The notes below the pieces were generated by a model. The model searched no databases. It saw only the letters and a list, made by a program, of their open reading frames with translations, and was not told the DNA's origin. This document shows positions 41,017 through 49,848 of a stretch of DNA of 64,000 bases, one piece after another (position 1 is the first letter of the stretch; every line of letters starts with the position of its first letter). Position numbers and translations under genes: made by a program. The stretch comes from Haloarcula litorea (GTDB lineage Archaea; Halobacteriota; Halobacteria; Halobacteriales; Haloarculaceae): the NCBI RefSeq assembly GCF_029338195.1, contig NZ_CP119779.1:1922001-1986000 (forward strand), read 5' to 3'.

Positions 41017-42336
41017 GTGAGCGACGACAGTCCGCCCAACGTCCTCGTCGTCCTGACCGACCAGCAGCGCTGGGACACCGTCGGGGCCTACGGCAACCCG
41101 ATGGAGCTGACTCCGACCGTCGACGGGATGGCCGACGAGGGGACGCTGTTCGAACAGGCGATCTCCCCGCAACCGCTGTGTGCGCCGGCCCGCGCGTCGA
41201 TCCAGACGGGGCAGTACGCCACCGAGCACGGCGTCTGGAAGAACGGCATCGAACTCCCCGACGTGGACCACCTGCTCGGCCGGCAGTTCGCCGACGCCGG
41301 CTACGACACCGGCTACGTCGGCAAGTGGCACCTCGCCACGACGGGGACCGACCCGATCCCGCCCGAGCAGCAGGCCGGCTACGACTACTGGCGGGCCGCC
41401 GACCTGCTGGAGTTCACCTCCCACCCCGAGGAGGGGTACGTCTACGACGGCGACGGCGAGCGCGTCGACTTCGAGGGGTACCGCGTCGACGCGACGACCG
41501 AGCACGCGAAAGCCTTCCTCGAACGCGACCGGGACCGCCCGTTCTTCTGTTTCCTCTCCTACCTGGAGCCCCACCACCAGAACGATCTGGAGGCCTACGT
41601 CGCACCGGAGGGGTACGCCGACCGCTACGCCAACCCCTGGGTCCCGCCCGACCTGGAGGGGGTCCCGGGCGACTGGTACGAGTCGCTGCCGGACTACTAC
41701 GGGATCTGCCGGCGCATCGACGAGTGCGTGGGCGACCTGCTGGCCACGCTCGAAGAGCAGGGGGTCCGCGAGGACACCGTCGTGGTGTTCGCCTCCGACC
41801 ACGGCTCGCACTTCCGGACCCGCAACGAGGAGTACAAGCGGAGCTGTCACGAGTCGTCGGTCCGCGTCCCGCTGGTGGCGACCGGGCCGGGCTTCGAGGA
41901 CGGCGGCCGCGTCCGGGAACTGGCGAGTCTGCTCGACCTCCCGCCGACCCTGCTTGACGCGGCCGGTGTCGACCCCCCGGACCCGATGGCCGGGCGGAGC
42001 CTGCTGGAGGCGGTCGACGGCGACCCCGACGAGTGGCGCGACGAGGTGTTCGTCCAGGTCAGCGAGTCCGCGCTCGGGCGGGCGCTGCGGACCGATCGCT
42101 GGACCTACGGCGTCTACGACCCCGACGCCGAGGGGACCGAGCGGGCGGCCGGCGACAGCTACCGCGAGCGGTACCTCTACGACCTGCGGGCGGACCCCTA
42201 CCAGCGGGTGAACCTCGCGGGTCACGACGACTACGCCGACGTCGCGGCCAACCTGCGGGCGCGGCTGGCCGACCGGATCGCGGCCGTCGAGGGCGAGCGG
42301 CCGACGATCGAGCCGGCAGCCCACCAGCACTTCTGA
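41017..42336 (+). CDS. Sulfatase (type I, formylglycine-dependent), no. 2
   Basis: A 439-residue sulfatase. The N-terminus VVLTDQQRWDTVGAYG closely follows sulfatase no. 1. The Cys motif is CAPAR (residues 55-59) and ends GQ (CAPARASIQTGQ), so the usual Ser at position 4 is Ala and the terminal Arg of TGR is Gln; the minimal CxPxR for FGE is kept. FASDHGSHF provides the second metal site. GTG 41017 is supported by a TATA-like GCTATTTG about 30 nt upstream. No signal peptide is present. It is monocistronic, 32 bp before the convergent sugar kinase. Confidence 0.88.
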   Translation: MSDDSPPNVLVVLTDQQRWDTVGAYGNPMELTPTVDGMADEGTLFEQAISPQPLCAPARASIQTGQYATEHGVWKNGIELPDVDHLLGRQFADAGYDTGYVGKWHLATTGTDPIPPEQQAGYDYWRAADLLEFTSHPEEGYVYDGDGERVDFEGYRVDATTEHAKAFLERDRDRPFFCFLSYLEPHHQNDLEAYVAPEGYADRYANPWVPPDLEGVPGDWYESLPDYYGICRRIDECVGDLLATLEEQGVREDTVVVFASDHGSHFRTRNEEYKRSCHESSVRVPLVATGPGFEDGGRVRELASLLDLPPTLLDAAGVDPPDPMAGRSLLEAVDGDPDEWRDEVFVQVSESALGRALRTDRWTYGVYDPDAEGTERAAGDSYRERYLYDLRADPYQRVNLAGHDDYADVAANLRARLADRIAAVEGERPTIEPAAHQHF

Positions 42337-42368
42337 GCGCGGGGCCGGCGGAGCCGACGCGCGTCGGC

Positions 42369-43325
42369 TCAGCGGACCTTGCTCTCGCGCTCGAAGGCCT
42401 CGACCTCGGCGAGGGTCGGGACGCCGCGTCGCGCCCCGTCGCGCCGGGTCGAGAGGGCCGCGGCGACGGCGGCGGTCTCTATGGCCGCCCGCAGCGACGC
42501 GCCCGCCGCGAGCCGCGCGCCGAGGTAGCCGTTCAGCACGTCGCCGGCCCCGGTCGTGTCCACCGGCGTCACGGCCGGCGGCGTCACGGTGAAGCCGCCG
42601 TGGTCCCCGTCGCCCTCGACGGTGATCGCGTCCCCACCTCGGGTCCGGACGACCGTCCCCTCGAACGCGTCGAGCGCGTCCCCCAGCGCCGCGGCCTCCC
42701 GTTCGTTGGGGACGAGGTAGTCGACCGCGTCGCGGGACAGCAGCGACGCGACCCCCTCGACCGGCGCGGGGTCGAGGATCACCGTCGGCCGCGACGGTTC
42801 GTCGGCGAGCGCGTCGAGCAGCCAGCGGACCGGCTCGACCGGGATCTCGTTCTGGAGGAGGAGGCAGTCGGCGGCGACGACGTGCTCGTAGCGCGCCCGG
42901 ACGTAGGCCTCGTCGACGGCCCCGTTCGCGCCGGGGCGGACCAGAATCCAGCTGTCGCCGGCCGCGTCGACGAACACGTACGCGGTGCCGGTCGGCTCGG
43001 CGACGGTCTCGACGTGGCCCACGCCGACGCCGGCACCGACGAGTTCCTCCCGGACCCCGAACCGGTCCTCGTCGGTCCCGACCCGGCCCAGCAGCGTCGC
43101 CTCGGCGTCGGCCCTCGCGGCGGCGACCGCCTGGTTGGCCCCCTTCCCGCCGTGCTCGATCCGGTCGACGGCGTCGTCGAACGCGTCCGGGACGGTGTCG
43201 ACCCGGACCGTCTCACCCCGCTCGGGGAACCACTCGTGTCGGTCCCGGAGCGCGGCGATCTCCTCGCCGGTGACGCTCCGCACGCGGTCGACGTTGACGC
43301 TCCCGAGGCTGACGACGTGTCCCAT
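42369..43325 (-). CDS. PfkB-family carbohydrate kinase
   Basis: A 318-residue ribokinase-type sugar kinase. The N-terminal strand is MGHVVSLGSVNVDRV, followed by the substrate-binding GGKGANQAVAAARA. The C-terminal ATP/anion-hole signature is PVDTTGAGDVLNGYLGARLA, with the catalytic Asp in GAGD. ATG 43325 gives the family N-terminus; the open frame extends upstream by non-conserved sequence. It lies 78 bp after the beta-galactosidase on the same strand and probably phosphorylates a sugar released by the locus. Ribose, fructose, 2-keto-3-deoxy acids or tagatose-type sugars are all possible for this family. Confidence 0.87.
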   Translation of the reverse strand: MGHVVSLGSVNVDRVRSVTGEEIAALRDRHEWFPERGETVRVDTVPDAFDDAVDRIEHGGKGANQAVAAARADAEATLLGRVGTDEDRFGVREELVGAGVGVGHVETVAEPTGTAYVFVDAAGDSWILVRPGANGAVDEAYVRARYEHVVAADCLLLQNEIPVEPVRWLLDALADEPSRPTVILDPAPVEGVASLLSRDAVDYLVPNEREAAALGDALDAFEGTVVRTRGGDAITVEGDGDHGGFTVTPPAVTPVDTTGAGDVLNGYLGARLAAGASLRAAIETAAVAAALSTRRDGARRGVPTLAEVEAFERESKVR

Positions 43326-43403
43326 CTGAACGTACTCCTGTCCGCGTGTGTGTGGGCCCTGGGCGTTGTAGCTTCCGCTTCCGGTCGAGCGTCGAAACCA
43401 CAC

Positions 43404-45419
43404 TCACTCGGATGGGTCCGTAACGGTCACCCCGAGTTCGGTCGCGTCCCCGCGTCCCACGAGGTAGTCGTACGCGCCGACGGGCGTGGTCCCGACGACC
43501 GGGTCCCCGGCCACGCCGTCGACCCCGACTGTCCCCGAGGTGAAGTTCGTCACGAAGCAGTGGTCGCCGCGCTGGACCACCCTGACGCCGTCGGGCAGCG
43601 GCGTGTCTCTGTGGGGGAGACCGGCCGCCGACAGCAGGTCCGCACAGAGGGCGTCGGCCAGCCGCGGCTCCGGCCAGACGCCCGCGTAGGTCACCGAACC
43701 GTCGCCGACCCGATTCCTCGTGACCGCGGCCTCGCCGGCCCCGACGCCGCCGACGTGGCTCCCGACGACCGTCGCCTCGTCGGGGGCGAGCCACTCGCCC
43801 CACGTCCGGTAGCCGTGGGCCTCGCCGCGGTAGTCGACGGTGGTGTCGACGGCCTCGGGGACCGTCTCGTGCTCCGCGACGGTCGCGCCGACCAGCGACC
43901 GCAGTGGGCCCGGCCGCGGGGTCTCGTGGACCCGGTTGTGCGGGTCCTTGAACCCCGACCGGATCGTCAACAGGAGCCGCCCGCCGTCACGGACGTACGA
44001 TTCGAGGTGGGCGGCCCGCTCCTCGCCGACGAGGTACGGCGTCGGCGCGACGGCGGCGTCGTAGCCGTCGAGGGGGTCGTCGGGGTGGCACACGTCGACG
44101 GCGACGCCGCGGGCCCGGAGCGCGTCGAAGTACGTCCGCAGGTGCGTCCAGTAGTCGAAGTCCGGCGCGTGGGGCTGCTCCCGGAGCGCCCAGCAGTTCT
44201 CGTAGTCGTGGAGGACGGCGACGCTCGCCTCGGGCCGGGGGAGGTCGGGCAGCGCCGCCATATCGTCGGCGGCCGCGGCGGCGTCGCGGTAGCCGCGGTC
44301 GGGCCGACCGGCGTGGTCCAGCAGGCCGCTGTGGTACTGCTCCTGGCCCTGCGAGCAGGCCCGCCAGCGGAAGTACGCGACCGTGTCGGCCCCGTGGGCC
44401 GTCGCGTGCAGCGCCCACAGCGCCATCGCGCCCTCGCCGGGCTGGGGGTTCGTCGGCGACCAGTTGATGTCGCCGGGCTGCTGTTCCATCACCCAGAACG
44501 GCCCGGCGGCGGCCCCCCGACAGACGGCGTGGTTCAGGGCGAGCTCGTCCGGGTCGCCGGCCCGGAGCTCGTCGACCGTCGCGGGGTCGCCCTCGCGCGT
44601 CTGGACGAACCCGGTCGGGTAGGAGTCCCACGAGAGGAAGTCGACGGTCTCGCCGAGCGCGTGGAGGTCCAGGTCCTCGAACTGGCCCATCGTGTTGTGG
44701 GTCAGCGTCCAGTCGGCGTTCGCCTCGCGCAGCAGTTCGGCCTGCAGGGCGTTGTACTCGACGACGCTCCGGCTGGCGAAGCGGGCGTACGCAAGCAACA
44801 GGGACGGGTGGTGGGCCGAGGGGGTGGGTCGGGGCGGTTCGACGGCGGCGATGTCTTCGTACTGCTGGCTCCAGAACGCCGTCCCCCACGCCTCGTTGAG
44901 CGTCGCCGCGTCGCCGTAGCGCTCCCGGAGGTACGCACGGAAGGCCTCGGCGCACTCGTCGCAGTAACAGCGGACGGTCCCGTGACAGCCGTACTCGTTG
45001 TCGATCTGCCAGCCGCTGACGACGTCGCGGTCGGCGTACCGCTCGGCGAGGCGACCGACGATCCGTTCGGTCTCCTCGCGGTAGGCGGCGCTGTTGAAAC
45101 AGTACTCCCGCCGGCTGCCGTACCCCTCGACGGTGCCGTCGGCGGCCACTCTCCTGACCGACGGGCGCTCGTCGACGAGCCACTTCGGGGGCGTCGCCGT
45201 CGGGGTACACAGCAGCGCCTCCCTGTCGTGGTCGGCCAGCAGGTCCAGCACCGTGTCGAGCCACGCGAGGTCGAACGCGCCGCGCTCGGGTTCGAGGCGG
45301 CCCCACGCGAACTCGCCGAGCCTGACGGTCTCGACGCCGGCGGCGACCATCCGCTCGACCGCGCGCTCCCACGTCGACTCGTCCCAGTGTTCGGGGAAGT
45401 AACAGACGCCGACGGTCAC
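43404..45419 (-). CDS. bgaH: GH42 beta-galactosidase
   Basis: A 671-residue glycoside hydrolase closely resembling haloarchaeal BgaH. The acid/base Glu is residue 142 in WQIDNEYGCH and the nucleophile Glu 312 in VMEQQPGDINW. The four Cys of the GH42 zinc cluster are present (107, 151, 153 and 156; CYCDEC). The TIM barrel is followed by a trimerisation domain and a beta-sandwich C-terminus. There is no signal peptide, so it is cytoplasmic. GTG 45419 overlaps the TrmB-type regulator's stop by 4 nt. It releases terminal beta-galactose, which points to a galactose-containing substrate for the locus. Confidence 0.92.
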   Translation of the reverse strand: MTVGVCYFPEHWDESTWERAVERMVAAGVETVRLGEFAWGRLEPERGAFDLAWLDTVLDLLADHDREALLCTPTATPPKWLVDERPSVRRVAADGTVEGYGSRREYCFNSAAYREETERIVGRLAERYADRDVVSGWQIDNEYGCHGTVRCYCDECAEAFRAYLRERYGDAATLNEAWGTAFWSQQYEDIAAVEPPRPTPSAHHPSLLLAYARFASRSVVEYNALQAELLREANADWTLTHNTMGQFEDLDLHALGETVDFLSWDSYPTGFVQTREGDPATVDELRAGDPDELALNHAVCRGAAAGPFWVMEQQPGDINWSPTNPQPGEGAMALWALHATAHGADTVAYFRWRACSQGQEQYHSGLLDHAGRPDRGYRDAAAAADDMAALPDLPRPEASVAVLHDYENCWALREQPHAPDFDYWTHLRTYFDALRARGVAVDVCHPDDPLDGYDAAVAPTPYLVGEERAAHLESYVRDGGRLLLTIRSGFKDPHNRVHETPRPGPLRSLVGATVAEHETVPEAVDTTVDYRGEAHGYRTWGEWLAPDEATVVGSHVGGVGAGEAAVTRNRVGDGSVTYAGVWPEPRLADALCADLLSAAGLPHRDTPLPDGVRVVQRGDHCFVTNFTSGTVGVDGVAGDPVVGTTPVGAYDYLVGRGDATELGVTVTDPSE

Positions 45420-46474
45420 AGTCGCGTCACCTCCACGCCCTCGGCGGCGACGTCCTCGATGGTGGCCTTCCACCCGCCGACGGTGACGGTGCCGTCGTCG
45501 GTCGCGAGCGTCAGCGACGCCTCCTGTGGCACCGCGACGCTGTAGTCGACCTCCGTCGGGCCGGCGATCTCGTAGTCGACGATCTCCCCCTCCCAGGACC
45601 CCTGGCGGTGCCGTTCCGTGTGGGTCCCCCGGACCGTGGCGTACAGGTCGGTGCCGGCCTCGAACTCCGGTTCGAGGTCGTTGATGGCGTGCCACGGGTC
45701 GAGGTAGCGCCGCGCCCCCTCGCTGCCCCGCTGGACGACCGTCGAGGCGGGCCAGATCTGCTCGCTGTAGTTCTGGAACAGGAGGACGAGGTTGCGCTCC
45801 TGTGTGATGATGTACGGCTGTCCCGAGCGGGCGGGGTGTTTGCTGCTGAAGACGCCGTAGCTCCGGTCGGCCGCGATGAAGGTGTCGGCCGTCGCCCGGT
45901 GGCGCACCCGCAGGCGCTCGTCGAAGTCCGTCCCGGCCACGATCGTCTCGTCGCCGAGCAACAGCAGCCTGACCGTGACGTTCCGGTCGAGCGCCTCCTC
46001 GATGTCCGAGCGGAGGTCGGGGTAGCTGGTCGCGTCGACCGAGAGCGTGAGCCACCACTCGGCGTCGGCGATGGCCTGCCGGGCGTGGCGCATCGCCGAG
46101 TCCTCGCGCTCGACCATCGTGACGAAGGCGTCGGGGTTCTCCTCCGTCCGGTGGTAGAGCCCCTCCAGCTCCGAGACGGCCGTCGACACGGTCTCCGAGA
46201 GGTCCTCGATCCGGCGGCGTTTCAGCTGGTTCAGCACCGTCTGTGGCGACGGCGCGGTGACCTCCTTGCCGCGGGCCTGGGAGTGGACCTCGACCAACCC
46301 CTCGCTCTGCAGGTCGTCGATGACGTCGTAGATGCGGGCCTGCGGGACCCCGGACTCGTCGGCGAGGTCGGTCGGCCGGGCGCGGCCGAGTTTCACCGCC
46401 GCGAGGTAGGCGCGGGACTGGTACTCCGTCAGGCCGAGCCCCTGCAACTCCTCGATGACCAGCGACTCACTCAT
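45416..46474 (-). CDS. TrmB-family transcriptional regulator
   Basis: A 352-residue regulator of sugar genes. The N-terminal wHTH (LQGLGLTEYQSRAYLAAVKL, then PQARIYDVIDDLQSEGLVEV) is followed by a coiled-coil dimerisation helix. The sugar-binding TrmB C-terminal domain spans about residues 110-350 and includes a phospholipase-D-like fold segment (AEWWLTLSVDATSY, VRLLLLGDETIVAG). ATG 46474 overlaps the upstream propeller gene by 8 nt and its stop overlaps GH42, so it is embedded in the catabolic operon. Known TrmB proteins bind inverted TACT-type repeats; such a repeat lies in the divergent promoter at 47469-47494. Confidence 0.88.
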   Translation of the reverse strand: MSESLVIEELQGLGLTEYQSRAYLAAVKLGRARPTDLADESGVPQARIYDVIDDLQSEGLVEVHSQARGKEVTAPSPQTVLNQLKRRRIEDLSETVSTAVSELEGLYHRTEENPDAFVTMVEREDSAMRHARQAIADAEWWLTLSVDATSYPDLRSDIEEALDRNVTVRLLLLGDETIVAGTDFDERLRVRHRATADTFIAADRSYGVFSSKHPARSGQPYIITQERNLVLLFQNYSEQIWPASTVVQRGSEGARRYLDPWHAINDLEPEFEAGTDLYATVRGTHTERHRQGSWEGEIVDYEIAGPTEVDYSVAVPQEASLTLATDDGTVTVGGWKATIEDVAAEGVEVTRL

Positions 46475-47393
46475 CGGTCAGGGGGGCGCGGCGGAGCTCG
46501 AAGGCTCCGTCCCCGCGGGCGACCTCGTAGTACGCTTCCTGCCCGTCGGCGGTCGACGCGACGTCCAGGTACCGCAGGGTCGCGAAGCCGTCGACGCCGG
46601 TGGCGGTCCCGGCCGTCGGCGAGGCGTACCGGGGGCCGTCGGGGGTGGTGTCGACCACGTCCCCGAGTCGCTGGGCGGTCGCCACCCCCGTCCGGAGGTT
46701 CCACGTCTCGCCGTGGTCGGTGTGGCTGCTGCCCTCGTAGAACACCTGCCAGACGGGCGCGTCGGGTGCGGGCCGCACGCAGGCGACGCGCGTGTGGTGG
46801 TCGTGCCAGTACTGACGGCCCAGCACCGGGTTCTCGGGGACGCGCTCGAACGTCTCGCCGTCGACGCTGGTCGCGAGGTGGGCCTGCTCGGAGACGCCGT
46901 CGTGGCCCGCGTAGAACATGTAGTAGCGCCCGCCGACGGTCAGCACGTATGGGTCTTTCACCGTCACCGCGTCCGTCGTCCCGGCCGACGGCGTCAGCAC
47001 GTCCCGGGCGGTCCCGGGGTCGAGGTCCGCCGGCCGACCGACGGCGTCCAGCCGCCGGATCGTCCACTGGTTCGCACCGTGGTCGACGGGGACGTACAGC
47101 ACGAGCCGCCCGGTGCCGGGAGCCGTCGCCAGCGCCGGCCGCTCGACGCTGACCACGCCCAGTTCGTCGGCGGTCACCGACCACAGTTCGGTCAGCGTGT
47201 CCCCCACGCGGTAGAGCCGGAGCGCGCGGCCCCGCTCGTCGGGGGTCCGCTCGCGAACGGCCAGCAGCTGCGTGCCGTCGTACTCGTGGACACAGGGCGC
47301 GCCGATCCAGTTGCCCGCGCCGTCGCCGGGCGGGTCCAGCACCGTCTCGGCCGCCGACTGGTCTATCGTCGGGTGTGTCGCGTACGTACCCAT
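46467..47393 (-). CDS. Five-bladed beta-propeller glycosidase-like protein (GH43/GH130 type)
   Basis: A 308-residue protein with repeated beta-propeller blades, for example WIGAPCVHEYDGTQLLAVRE, KDPYVLTVGGRYYMFYAGHD, AHLATSVDGETFERVPENPV and VWQVFYEGSSHTDHGETWN. Such blades occur in GH43, GH32/68 and GH130 enzymes, where acidic residues of the first, third and fifth blades are catalytic; the equivalents cannot be fixed by eye. No signal peptide is present. ATG 47393 is the first gene of the minus-strand operon (propeller, trmB, GH42, then kinase). It could hydrolyse or phosphorolyse a glycosidic bond; exact activity is unknown. Confidence 0.7.
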   Translation of the reverse strand: MGTYATHPTIDQSAAETVLDPPGDGAGNWIGAPCVHEYDGTQLLAVRERTPDERGRALRLYRVGDTLTELWSVTADELGVVSVERPALATAPGTGRLVLYVPVDHGANQWTIRRLDAVGRPADLDPGTARDVLTPSAGTTDAVTVKDPYVLTVGGRYYMFYAGHDGVSEQAHLATSVDGETFERVPENPVLGRQYWHDHHTRVACVRPAPDAPVWQVFYEGSSHTDHGETWNLRTGVATAQRLGDVVDTTPDGPRYASPTAGTATGVDGFATLRYLDVASTADGQEAYYEVARGDGAFELRRAPLTDE

Positions 47394-47437
47394 ACCACCA
47401 CGCTACTCACATCAGCAAGATTAGTCTTGGGGAGTTT

Positions 47438-47494
47438 ACAACCACTGAAAATAGTTGTTACACCCCATTACTAAGTGGGGAGCCGTCGTTAGTA
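47438..47494. promoter_or_regulatory. Divergent promoter with two inverted repeats, candidate TrmB sites
   Basis: The 112-bp gap between the propeller and lipoprotein genes carries ACAAC-N11-GTTGT (47438-47458) and TACTAA-N14-TTAGTA (47469-47494). The second repeat resembles the TACT-type half-sites of TrmB regulators. A small repeat CCCCA-TTACTAAG-TGGGG overlaps its left half (about 47463-47480) and contains a TATA-like element 30-35 nt before ATG 47506. Binding here by the embedded TrmB protein would control both operons. Confidence 0.5.
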
Positions 47495-47505
47495 CATAAT
47501 GAATT

Positions 47506-48861
47506 ATGGCAGACTCCAGTCCACGCACGGACCTGAAGCGACGCCAGTTCATCGAGGCGGCCGGTGCGACCGGTGTGACCGCCCTCCTCGCGGGTTGTGG
47601 CGGCGACGGCGGGGGCGGGACGCCGACCGACGGCGACGGCGGTAGCGACGGGAGCGGCGGCGGCACCACGACCGACACGAAGACCTCGGAGTCGTTCACG
47701 CTGGAGTACGTCGACGTCGACGGCGACCGGGCGAAGAAACACTTCACCCCGGTCATCGAGGAGCTGAACGGCAAGTACGACGCCGACATCTCGCTGAGGT
47801 TCCGCGAGATCCCCTACGGGAATATGAAGAAACAGCTCCTCACGCGCGTTGGGGGCGGCAACGCGCCGGACGTGGCGGCCATCGACCAGATCTGGTTGGG
47901 CTCGTTCTACGAGAGCGGGAAGCTGATGTCGTTCAGCGATATGAAGAGCGAGGTCAACTTCGAGGACTACTTCGCCGGCTTCAAGCCCGCGGTCCAGCAG
48001 GAGGGGAACCTCGTCGGCTTCCCGATCACGACCGACGTCCGCGGGATGTACTGGCACAAGGATATGGTCGAGGAGGCGGGATTCGATCCGGCGAGCCCGC
48101 CCGAGACCTGGTCGGAGTTCTACGAACTGGGGAAACAGGTCCACAACCCACCGGAGACGTACGGGACCGGGATCATCGTCGCGTCCGGTATCTGGAGCGT
48201 CCCGCTCTTTAGCACCGGGGGGCAGTTCCTCAGTGCCGACGGGACGACGCCGAAGTTCAACAGCGAGGCCGGCTACCAGGCGGCGTCGTTCTACGACGCC
48301 ATCTACAACACGGAGGACTTCGGGCCTCCGGAGCCGATCTTCGGGGACCACAGTATGCCCCGAGAGTTCATCAAGGGGACCTACGCGACGACGCCGGTGT
48401 ACGGGTCCTGGCTGGACTTCTTCGCCCGTCAGGAGGGGATGTCCAACGAGGAGATCAAACAGCAGTTCGGCTTCGGCCTCACGCCCCATCCCGAGGGCGG
48501 CCAACCGGCGACGATGAACGGCGGGTTCGCGTGGGCGGCGTTCAACACCACCGAGCGGCCCGACATCGTCCGGGACTTCATGAAGCGCATCAGCACGAAG
48601 GAGTTCAACCGCAAGATCGCCAAGGTCAGCGGGCGCATCCCGACCAGGCAGTCCCTGCTGGACGCCAGCGACGTCTGGGAGAACATCCTCTGGTCGGACA
48701 CGATCAAGGGGATGCTCGAACACGGCGGCACCCGACCGGTCAACAACTGGTCGACGGTCAGTTCGGCGCTCAACCCCGAACTCCAGCGGGTCGCCTTCGA
48801 TCGGGCCGAGCCCGAACAGGCGCTGCAGAACGCCGCCGAGAAGTTCAACAGTCAGGTGTGA
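47506..48861 (+). CDS. ABC transporter substrate-binding lipoprotein of the glycan locus
   Basis: A 451-residue binding protein. The N-terminal Tat motif RRQFIEAAGATGV is followed by the lipobox LAGC and a Gly/Thr/Asp linker. The mature domain starts near residue 62 (SFTLEYVDVDGDRAKKHFTP) and is of the sugar-binding UgpB/MalE class (GNAPDVAAIDQIWLGSFYES, GGFAWAAFNTTERPDIVRDF). It heads the plus-strand operon of two permeases, an ATPase, a toroid glycosidase and a sulfatase. It is the likely receptor for the oligosaccharide handled by this locus; sulfated ligands are an inference from context. Confidence 0.9.
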   Translation: MADSSPRTDLKRRQFIEAAGATGVTALLAGCGGDGGGGTPTDGDGGSDGSGGGTTTDTKTSESFTLEYVDVDGDRAKKHFTPVIEELNGKYDADISLRFREIPYGNMKKQLLTRVGGGNAPDVAAIDQIWLGSFYESGKLMSFSDMKSEVNFEDYFAGFKPAVQQEGNLVGFPITTDVRGMYWHKDMVEEAGFDPASPPETWSEFYELGKQVHNPPETYGTGIIVASGIWSVPLFSTGGQFLSADGTTPKFNSEAGYQAASFYDAIYNTEDFGPPEPIFGDHSMPREFIKGTYATTPVYGSWLDFFARQEGMSNEEIKQQFGFGLTPHPEGGQPATMNGGFAWAAFNTTERPDIVRDFMKRISTKEFNRKIAKVSGRIPTRQSLLDASDVWENILWSDTIKGMLEHGGTRPVNNWSTVSSALNPELQRVAFDRAEPEQALQNAAEKFNSQV

Positions 48862-48873
48862 ACTCCCTCGGAC

Positions 48874-49845
48874 ATGTCTGACTCCGAACCGACGTATCTC
48901 TCCGAGTTCGACACCGGGAGCCGCGCCACGGAGGAGCTCACCCGTGCCGAGCGGCTCTACGAGGCCGTCGACGCGCGCCTGCCGTACATCATGATCGCCC
49001 CGGTGTTCGTCATCGTCTTCGGGCTGATCCTCTACCCGGCGGTCTGGGCGTTCAAGCTCAGCCTCTACGAGGTGAAGATCTACAACCTCGACCAGCAGAC
49101 GTACGTCGGCCTCCAGAACTACGTCGAGATCTTCAACAACCCGCTGTTCTACAAGGTGATGAAAAACAGCGTCGCCTTCGTCGGCGCGAGCGTCGTCGGG
49201 CAGGTCGGCATCGGCGTCGTGCTGGCGATCCTGCTGGACCGCTCGTGGCTTGGCGACCGGCTCTCGCGGTTCTTCCGGGCGACGTACATCCTGCCGTGGG
49301 CGACGACGGCGGTCATCGTCGGCTACTCCTGGCAGTTCCTGCTGAACTCCCGGGTCGGACTCGTGAACCAGTTCCTGATGTGGCTGGGGTGGGCGAACCC
49401 GCCCGCCTGGCTCAACAGCATCAAGTTCGCGATGGTCGGGATCGTCGTGATGAACATCTGGCGGGGGACGCCGTTCTCGCTGATCTTCCAGACCAGCGGC
49501 CTCCAGAGCATCCAGGAGTCGTTCTACGAGGCCGCCCGCGTCGGCGGAGCCTCGCGGTTGCAGACGGTCCGGAACGTGACGCTCCCGCTGCTTCGGCCCT
49601 TCATCCTGATGAACCTCATCCTGGTGACGCTGTTTACCTTCAACGTCTTCGGGATGATCCTCGTGATGACCGGGGGCGGCCCGCTGAACGCGACGGAGGT
49701 GCTGGCGCTGCACATGTACGAGACGGCGTTCAGCGTCGGCAACTTCGGGAAAGCCAGCGCGCTCGCGGTGTTGCTGTTCCTGTTCAACCTCTGTACAGTG
49801 GCGTTCTACCTGAAGGCGTTCGGCGGCATCGACCAGGCGATCTGA
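48874..49845 (+). CDS. ABC transporter permease 1 of the glycan locus
   Basis: A 323-residue MalF/UgpA-type permease. A hydrophilic N-terminus of about 35 residues is followed by six helices, starting YIMIAPVFVIVFGLILYP. The ATPase-docking EAA motif is YEAARVGGASRLQTVRNVTL. ATG 48874 lies 12 bp after the lipoprotein stop, and 3 bp separate its stop from the second permease. Both are therefore made together as the transmembrane pair of one importer. Confidence 0.92.
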   Translation: MSDSEPTYLSEFDTGSRATEELTRAERLYEAVDARLPYIMIAPVFVIVFGLILYPAVWAFKLSLYEVKIYNLDQQTYVGLQNYVEIFNNPLFYKVMKNSVAFVGASVVGQVGIGVVLAILLDRSWLGDRLSRFFRATYILPWATTAVIVGYSWQFLLNSRVGLVNQFLMWLGWANPPAWLNSIKFAMVGIVVMNIWRGTPFSLIFQTSGLQSIQESFYEAARVGGASRLQTVRNVTLPLLRPFILMNLILVTLFTFNVFGMILVMTGGGPLNATEVLALHMYETAFSVGNFGKASALAVLLFLFNLCTVAFYLKAFGGIDQAI

Positions 49846-49848
49846 ACG

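Noticed and set aside
42033-45545. Very long plus-strand open frame opposite the kinase and GH42 genes
   Set aside because: It is antisense to genes with clear catalytic motifs, is Arg/Val/Asp-rich low-complexity, and is the usual stop-poor shadow in GC-rich DNA.
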